Source of the DNA: a virus
Reading direction: 5' to 3' (one strand)
Length of the DNA stretch: 33,302 bases
IMG/VR virus record: IMGVR_UViG_3300025276_000102
Span: 1 to 33,302 of that record
Part shown: positions 30,365 through 33,302 of the stretch, one piece after another
How positions within the stretch are numbered: the stretch's first letter is position 1
Layout of the letters: every line of letters starts with the position of its first letter
Made by a program: the position numbers and the translations under genes
The notes under the pieces: generated by a model
What the model saw: the letters and a program-made list of their open reading frames with translations, nothing else
The model's database searches: none
Told to the model about the DNA's origin: nothing

Positions 30365-30646
30365 TTGGCAATAAGAAAAACAACTAAAGGTAAAAATGCT
30401 AACTATCGTCCTACTAAAAAGGGGGCTGGTATGACTAAGAAAGGTGTAGCTGCATATAGAAAAGCTAATCCTGGTAGTAAATTAAAAACTGCTGTTACTG
30501 GTAAGGTAAAGGCTGGAAGTAAATCAGCCAAAAGAAGAAAGTCTTATTGTGCTAGAAGTTTAGGTCAATTAAAAAACAGTAGTGCAGAAACTAGAAATGA
30601 CCCTAACTCTAGAATTAGACAAGCTCGAAGACGTTGGAAGTGTTAA
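30365..30646 (+). CDS. Basic protein with GAGMTKKGVAAYRKANPGSKLKTAVT motif (93 aa), TTG start
   Basis: The motif GAGMTKKGVAAYRKANPG, then SKLKTAVTGKVKAGSKSAKRRKSYCARS and RRRWKC at the end, is a recurrent family in cyanophages and other marine phages (I believe DUF6321, from memory), of unknown function. The start is TTG: no ATG lies upstream in frame, and the family begins close to this point. It has two Cys, and C93 is the last residue. Confidence 0.75.
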   Translation: MAIRKTTKGKNANYRPTKKGAGMTKKGVAAYRKANPGSKLKTAVTGKVKAGSKSAKRRKSYCARSLGQLKNSSAETRNDPNSRIRQARRRWKC

Positions 30647-30668
30647 AAATAGACAAAGAAAATATTAC

Positions 30669-30676
30669 TATCTTTG
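30669..30676 (+). promoter_or_regulatory. Promoter -7 box inside the small gene cluster
   Basis: TATCTTTG is an exact TAnnTTTG match, 21 nt before the ATG at 30698. It forms the right part of an inverted repeat ACAAAGA/TCTTTGT with an 11-nt spacer, so it may also be an operator. Confidence 0.5.
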
Positions 30677-30697
30677 TGAGATAATAAATAGTGAATT

Positions 30698-30859
30698 ATG
30701 GCTAAAGATAGAAAATTTATACAGAAAGCTTTTGCTAACGCAAAACGTAAAGGCACATTAGGTGACTGCACTGGTAAAAAATTTGGAAGTTCATCTTGCC
30801 CTAAAGGGTCTAAGAAATATAATTTTGCTAAAAATATGAGAAAAATTAATAAAAAATAA
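30698..30859 (+). CDS. Small basic protein (53 aa)
   Basis: It begins MAKDRKFIQKAFANAKRKGT and continues with LGDCTGKKFGSSSCPKGSKKY. Two Cys (C24 and C34) and a basic composition resemble the other members of the cluster. It is preceded by its own promoter box and lies 8 nt before the next gene. No family is recognised. Confidence 0.65.
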   Translation: MAKDRKFIQKAFANAKRKGTLGDCTGKKFGSSSCPKGSKKYNFAKNMRKINKK

Positions 30860-30867
30860 TAATAGTT

Positions 30868-31065
30868 ATGAAAAAACAAGGATATAATTCACGTTTAAAT
30901 GAATCATTAGGTGCAAAGAACGGAAAGAAATCTCAATCTATGAAATCTAGAAGAGATGAGTCTAAAGGAATGGCTAAAAAAATGACTGGACACGCTTATA
31001 GTGGAGACCACGGAATGAAATATACTGGAGCAAGTAAACACATAAGTGCATTAGTAAAAAAATAG
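30868..31065 (+). CDS. Small basic protein with SRLNESLG/SMKSRRDESKGM motif (65 aa)
   Basis: MKKQGYNSRLNESLGAKNG, then SMKSRRDESKGMAKKM, then a His/Gly segment (HAYSGDHGMKYTG). Short proteins of this pattern are frequent in phage genomes, without known function. Its stop directly abuts the next ATG. Confidence 0.7.
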   Translation: MKKQGYNSRLNESLGAKNGKKSQSMKSRRDESKGMAKKMTGHAYSGDHGMKYTGASKHISALVKK

Positions 31066-31212
31066 ATGGGTAAATTATTAGTTAAAATTGGAATGCTACT
31101 ACAGAAGTGGTGGAGTAAAGTTCAATGTAGTTGGAATTGGTTGCTTTCTAAATTAATGTTTAGTGTATCTAACTGTCCATACAAATTATGTAAATGTGCA
31201 GATAAGAAGTAA
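31066..31212 (+). CDS. Small Trp/Cys-rich protein (48 aa)
   Basis: It begins MGKLLVKIGMLLQKWWSKVQ and ends NCPYKLCKCADKK. The N-terminal 32 residues are an amphipathic, Trp-rich helix and the last part has four closely spaced Cys with the earlier C21. Membrane association or metal binding is possible. It starts directly after the previous stop and shares TAATG with the next gene. Confidence 0.6.
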   Translation: MGKLLVKIGMLLQKWWSKVQCSWNWLLSKLMFSVSNCPYKLCKCADKK

Positions 31213-31388
31213 TGAAGCTAGATAGAAGAAACATACCCTCAAGAGGACTTGGAGATTCTATTGCAAAGATAACTAAAGCAACAGGAATAAAATCTGTTGT
31301 AGATAAAGTAAGTAAAGTAACAGGAAAAGGATGTGGGTGTACTGAAAGAAGAGATACACTTAACAGAATGTTTCCATATAATAAATAA
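31212..31388 (+). CDS. Small protein with GCGCTERRDTLN..FPY motif (58 aa)
   Basis: The C-terminal pattern KGCGCTERRDTLNRMFPYNK, preceded by GLGDSIAKITKATGIKSVVD, recurs in Bacteroidota phages. CGC followed by a basic helix looks like a half zinc-binding or disulfide site. The function is unknown. It is the last tiny gene before the probable virion protein, 5 nt away. Confidence 0.7.
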   Translation: MKLDRRNIPSRGLGDSIAKITKATGIKSVVDKVSKVTGKGCGCTERRDTLNRMFPYNK

Positions 31389-31393
31389 ATAAT

Positions 31394-32248
31394 ATGTATT
31401 CAAAAATTCAAGTAAATACAGCCAATGTCATAGATGTAGTTAAGTCTGATGATTATAATATTCCTAATCCAAGTCAATTAGTTTTTGCTGGTACAACTTC
31501 TACAAATACAGTTATAAAAGACATAACAGCTTGTGCTAATATATTTACAAGCATAACAACAGCAGCAGGAGGAGGTAATCTTTTAGTTGATTCTATTCCA
31601 ATTACTGGAACTCCCCCAAGAGGATTAGATTTTACAAAAAATAGTAATATATCTGCTGCTCAATCAGCAACTTCACTTGCTCAAAATTTATTTGCTATTC
31701 AAGTAGGTAATCAAGTACAAGAAACTACTACTAATGCAACTGGTCACGTAGTTAGCATTGATAGTTCATCTCAATTAACTTTAGATAGTATCATTGCTAA
31801 TACTGTTGGTGATGATTATATATTAAGACAAAACGGATTTATTAATAGACTAGGTGTTAAAGTGGGATATGTTGTATTAAATACAACTGATTTTACAATG
31901 AATTTTGTTACAGAAGTAACTAATGACGCTCAATTAAGTGTTGGCGGAACTATTATGTCTACTAATGATACATATGAAATATATGCACAAAATGATGTAG
32001 ACTTAAAAGTTGTAAATGCAAATGAGGGAGCTTTAATATATGTAGGTAGTTCGGCAGCAATAGTTCAAGACATTACACCTGGTGTAGGAACAGCAGACCC
32101 AAGATATGTAGATATTAAAGTTACTACTGCAGGTAATCAAGTTAGAATATTTAAAAACTTTCCAGTAGGAGAGTACTTACCAGTTCAATGTATTAAAATA
32201 TGGAATACTGGGACCGATGCAGCAGTTAGACCATTAGCAATATTTTAA
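31394..32248 (+). CDS. Probable virion protein (284 aa)
   Basis: This 284-aa protein is rich in Thr, Ser, Asn, Val and Ile and contains almost no charged stretches. It looks beta-rich throughout, like head-decoration or fibre-type proteins. Segments such as ATGHVVSIDSSSQLTLDSI and KVGYVVLNTTDFT resemble repeats seen in marine phage structural proteins, and the end VQCIKIWNTGTDAAVRPLAIF resembles a domain that closes such proteins. It lies between the tiny-gene cluster and the lysis genes. The role is inferred from composition and context. Confidence 0.6.
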   Translation: MYSKIQVNTANVIDVVKSDDYNIPNPSQLVFAGTTSTNTVIKDITACANIFTSITTAAGGGNLLVDSIPITGTPPRGLDFTKNSNISAAQSATSLAQNLFAIQVGNQVQETTTNATGHVVSIDSSSQLTLDSIIANTVGDDYILRQNGFINRLGVKVGYVVLNTTDFTMNFVTEVTNDAQLSVGGTIMSTNDTYEIYAQNDVDLKVVNANEGALIYVGSSAAIVQDITPGVGTADPRYVDIKVTTAGNQVRIFKNFPVGEYLPVQCIKIWNTGTDAAVRPLAIF

Positions 32249-32255
32249 ATTGAAA

Positions 32256-32420
32256 ATGGATAGCGACATAAAAGACACATTAGAGGTTATTATACCTAAC
32301 GCAGGAGCCATAGGTTTGTCAATAACAGACTGCAATGAATATTTAACTTTCATTTCTCTTACACTAGCTATTTCTATTTCATTATTCAAACTATATAATT
32401 GGAAGTTTAAGAAGAAGTAA
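32256..32420 (+). CDS. Small membrane protein (54 aa), holin candidate
   Basis: One hydrophobic segment at about residues 29-47 (EYLTFISLTLAISISLF) is followed by a short basic tail (KLYNWKFKKK). The acidic N-terminus would lie outside and the basic end inside. Small single-pass proteins placed before a lipoprotein and an amidase are often holins or lysis accessories; this is inferred from context. Confidence 0.55.
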   Translation: MDSDIKDTLEVIIPNAGAIGLSITDCNEYLTFISLTLAISISLFKLYNWKFKKK

Positions 32421-32434
32421 CATCAATAGAATTG

Positions 32435-32653
32435 ATGAAATCACCAATAAATTTTAAAGATTTTGCCGCTAACCCTTTAGCAGGAGGGTTGTTTTTTTGC
32501 ATTATTGCAATAGGATATTTGTATATAGATAATAAAACTACTCTTACAAATCAAATTGAAAATTTGCAAGAAGAGGTTATTGTTTTAAGAAGTGATTATA
32601 AAAAACTTAATGATAAATTTATTGAAACTTTAGAAAACTTAAATGAAAATTAA
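32435..32653 (+). CDS. Membrane-anchored coiled-coil protein (72 aa), i-spanin-like
   Basis: A hydrophobic segment at about residues 15-30 (PLAGGLFFCIIAIGYLYI) is followed by a coiled coil (NQIENLQEEVIVLRSDYKKLNDKF). ATG at 32435 is preferred to the in-frame TTG at 32432. A membrane anchor plus periplasmic coiled coil, overlapping by 11 nt a lipoprotein gene, matches the two-gene spanin arrangement that joins inner and outer membranes at lysis. Confidence 0.6.
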   Translation: MKSPINFKDFAANPLAGGLFFCIIAIGYLYIDNKTTLTNQIENLQEEVIVLRSDYKKLNDKFIETLENLNEN

Positions 32654-33086
32654 ATGTTTTATATTACTACTTACATTAACATCTTGTTTATCATCTGAAA
32701 AACAATTAGAAAAAATAATTGTTCATTCTACAGATGTAGACAGTCTTTTTTTATCAGCAGATAATGCCGTAAAAAACATAATAAATACTCGAGAAGAAAA
32801 AGTTTTATTAGAACAAGACTTGTGGAGAAAAAAAAGAGATATAAAACAAATTCATAAAACTTATTCTGATAGCATTTGGAACTTAAGTAATATGTATGAA
32901 CGTAATACATTAAAAATAGGAGACGATAGTGTTGTTTATAATTACAAAATTGTTTTACAAACAATAATTGATACAGTAAGAATGACAGTAACGGATTCAG
33001 TTTGTGGTGTTTGTTTATCTAAACAAAACAAAAAAGACAATAGGTGGTATAAAAAAACATTTAGGTGGATTAAAAAATCAATATAA
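32643..33086 (+). CDS. Lipoprotein (147 aa), o-spanin-like
   Basis: Signal peptide MKIKCFILLLTLTSC with lipobox LTSC (12-15), so C15 should be lipidated. The mature part is hydrophilic and coiled-coil-rich (REEKVLLEQDLWRKKRDIKQI). It overlaps the i-spanin-like gene and its stop shares a base with the amidase ATG. It is larger than a typical Rz1-like o-spanin, so it may be another outer-membrane lysis or exclusion factor. Confidence 0.6.
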   Translation: MKIKCFILLLTLTSCLSSEKQLEKIIVHSTDVDSLFLSADNAVKNIINTREEKVLLEQDLWRKKRDIKQIHKTYSDSIWNLSNMYERNTLKIGDDSVVYNYKIVLQTIIDTVRMTVTDSVCGVCLSKQNKKDNRWYKKTFRWIKKSI

Positions 33087-33302
33087 TGAGAGAAATTAAT
33101 AAAATAATTGTTCATTGTTCAGCTACACCTCGGCATAAAGATTTTTCTGCTGAAGATATAAGAGACTGGCACGTTAAAGGAAATGGTTGGGATGATATTG
33201 GCTATCACTATGTTATTAGATTAGATGGTTCTATTGAATACGGTAGAATGGTAGATAAATCTGGAGCTCATTCTTCTGGAAATAATTATGATAGTATAGG
33301 AA
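33086..33302 (+). CDS. N-acetylmuramoyl-L-alanine amidase (endolysin), cut by window end
   Basis: The first 72 residues of an Amidase_2/T7 lysozyme-like endolysin. Zn ligands H10 (IIVHCSAT) and H62 (SGAHSSG) and Y40 of GWDDIGYHYVI (compare GYH in T7 lysozyme) are visible; the rest, including the third ligand (Cys or His/Asp), lies beyond the window. It cleaves the amide between muramic acid and the stem peptide. No signal peptide is seen, so export would depend on a holin. It starts at a TAATG junction with the lipoprotein gene. Confidence 0.9.
   Translation, partial: MREINKIIVHCSATPRHKDFSAEDIRDWHVKGNGWDDIGYHYVIRLDGSIEYGRMVDKSGAHSSGNNYDSIG

Overview
The window looks like part of a tailed dsDNA phage infecting a Bacteroidota host, probably a marine flavobacterium. 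Four things point there. The DNA is very AT-rich. Promoters match the Bacteroidota form (TTG, about 20 nt, then TAnnTTTG). Start codons follow A-rich leaders rather than Shine-Dalgarno sequences. The primase is the VirE_N/DUF5906 type common in Bacteroidota mobile elements. No integrase, terminase, portal, DNA polymerase or tRNA gene is visible, so this is only part of the genome and its lifestyle cannot be settled.

Layout. (1) 1-10502, plus strand: the end of a virion block, with a 524-aa protein of unknown role, a 2920-aa large polyvalent protein (kinase-like and zincin domains, membrane-active-looking C-terminus) and a tiny basic protein. (2) 10493-26031, minus strand: about 30 tightly packed early genes for DNA metabolism. 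They include a metallophosphoesterase, VRR-NUC nuclease, SF2 helicase, primase-helicase, SSB-like protein, RecE-like exonuclease with a putative annealing protein, two stand-alone DnaA-domain-IV-like proteins, a DUF3310-like protein and many small unknowns. The upstream end carries a class II amidotransferase/gamma-glutamylcyclotransferase fusion and an amidoligase-like protein, a predicted amide- or peptide-modifying system. (3) 26032-26621: a divergent control region rich in palindromes. (4) 26622-29006, plus strand: a small protein, then phage GroEL and GroES, facing a convergent winged-helix gene (28972-29403). (5) 29440-31388, plus strand: eleven tiny lysine-rich genes, often overlapping as TAATG. 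(6) 31394-33302, plus strand: a probable virion protein and a lysis module (small membrane proteins, lipoprotein, amidase cut by the window end).

The most notable signals are non-coding. Two hammerhead ribozymes (type III topology) lie on the minus strand, each with its core ending exactly 26 nt before a start codon, in the same gene block as the amidotransferase and amidoligase. Two copies of an apparently related structured RNA sit in other minus-strand gaps; one has its own promoter and U-tract. A helically phased TATGTC repeat with the same 11-11-41-9 spacing lies upstream of both the primase and groEL. A TCGTATACGAC palindrome recurs in four gaps. Together these suggest an early region controlled by RNA processing and by dispersed binding sites.
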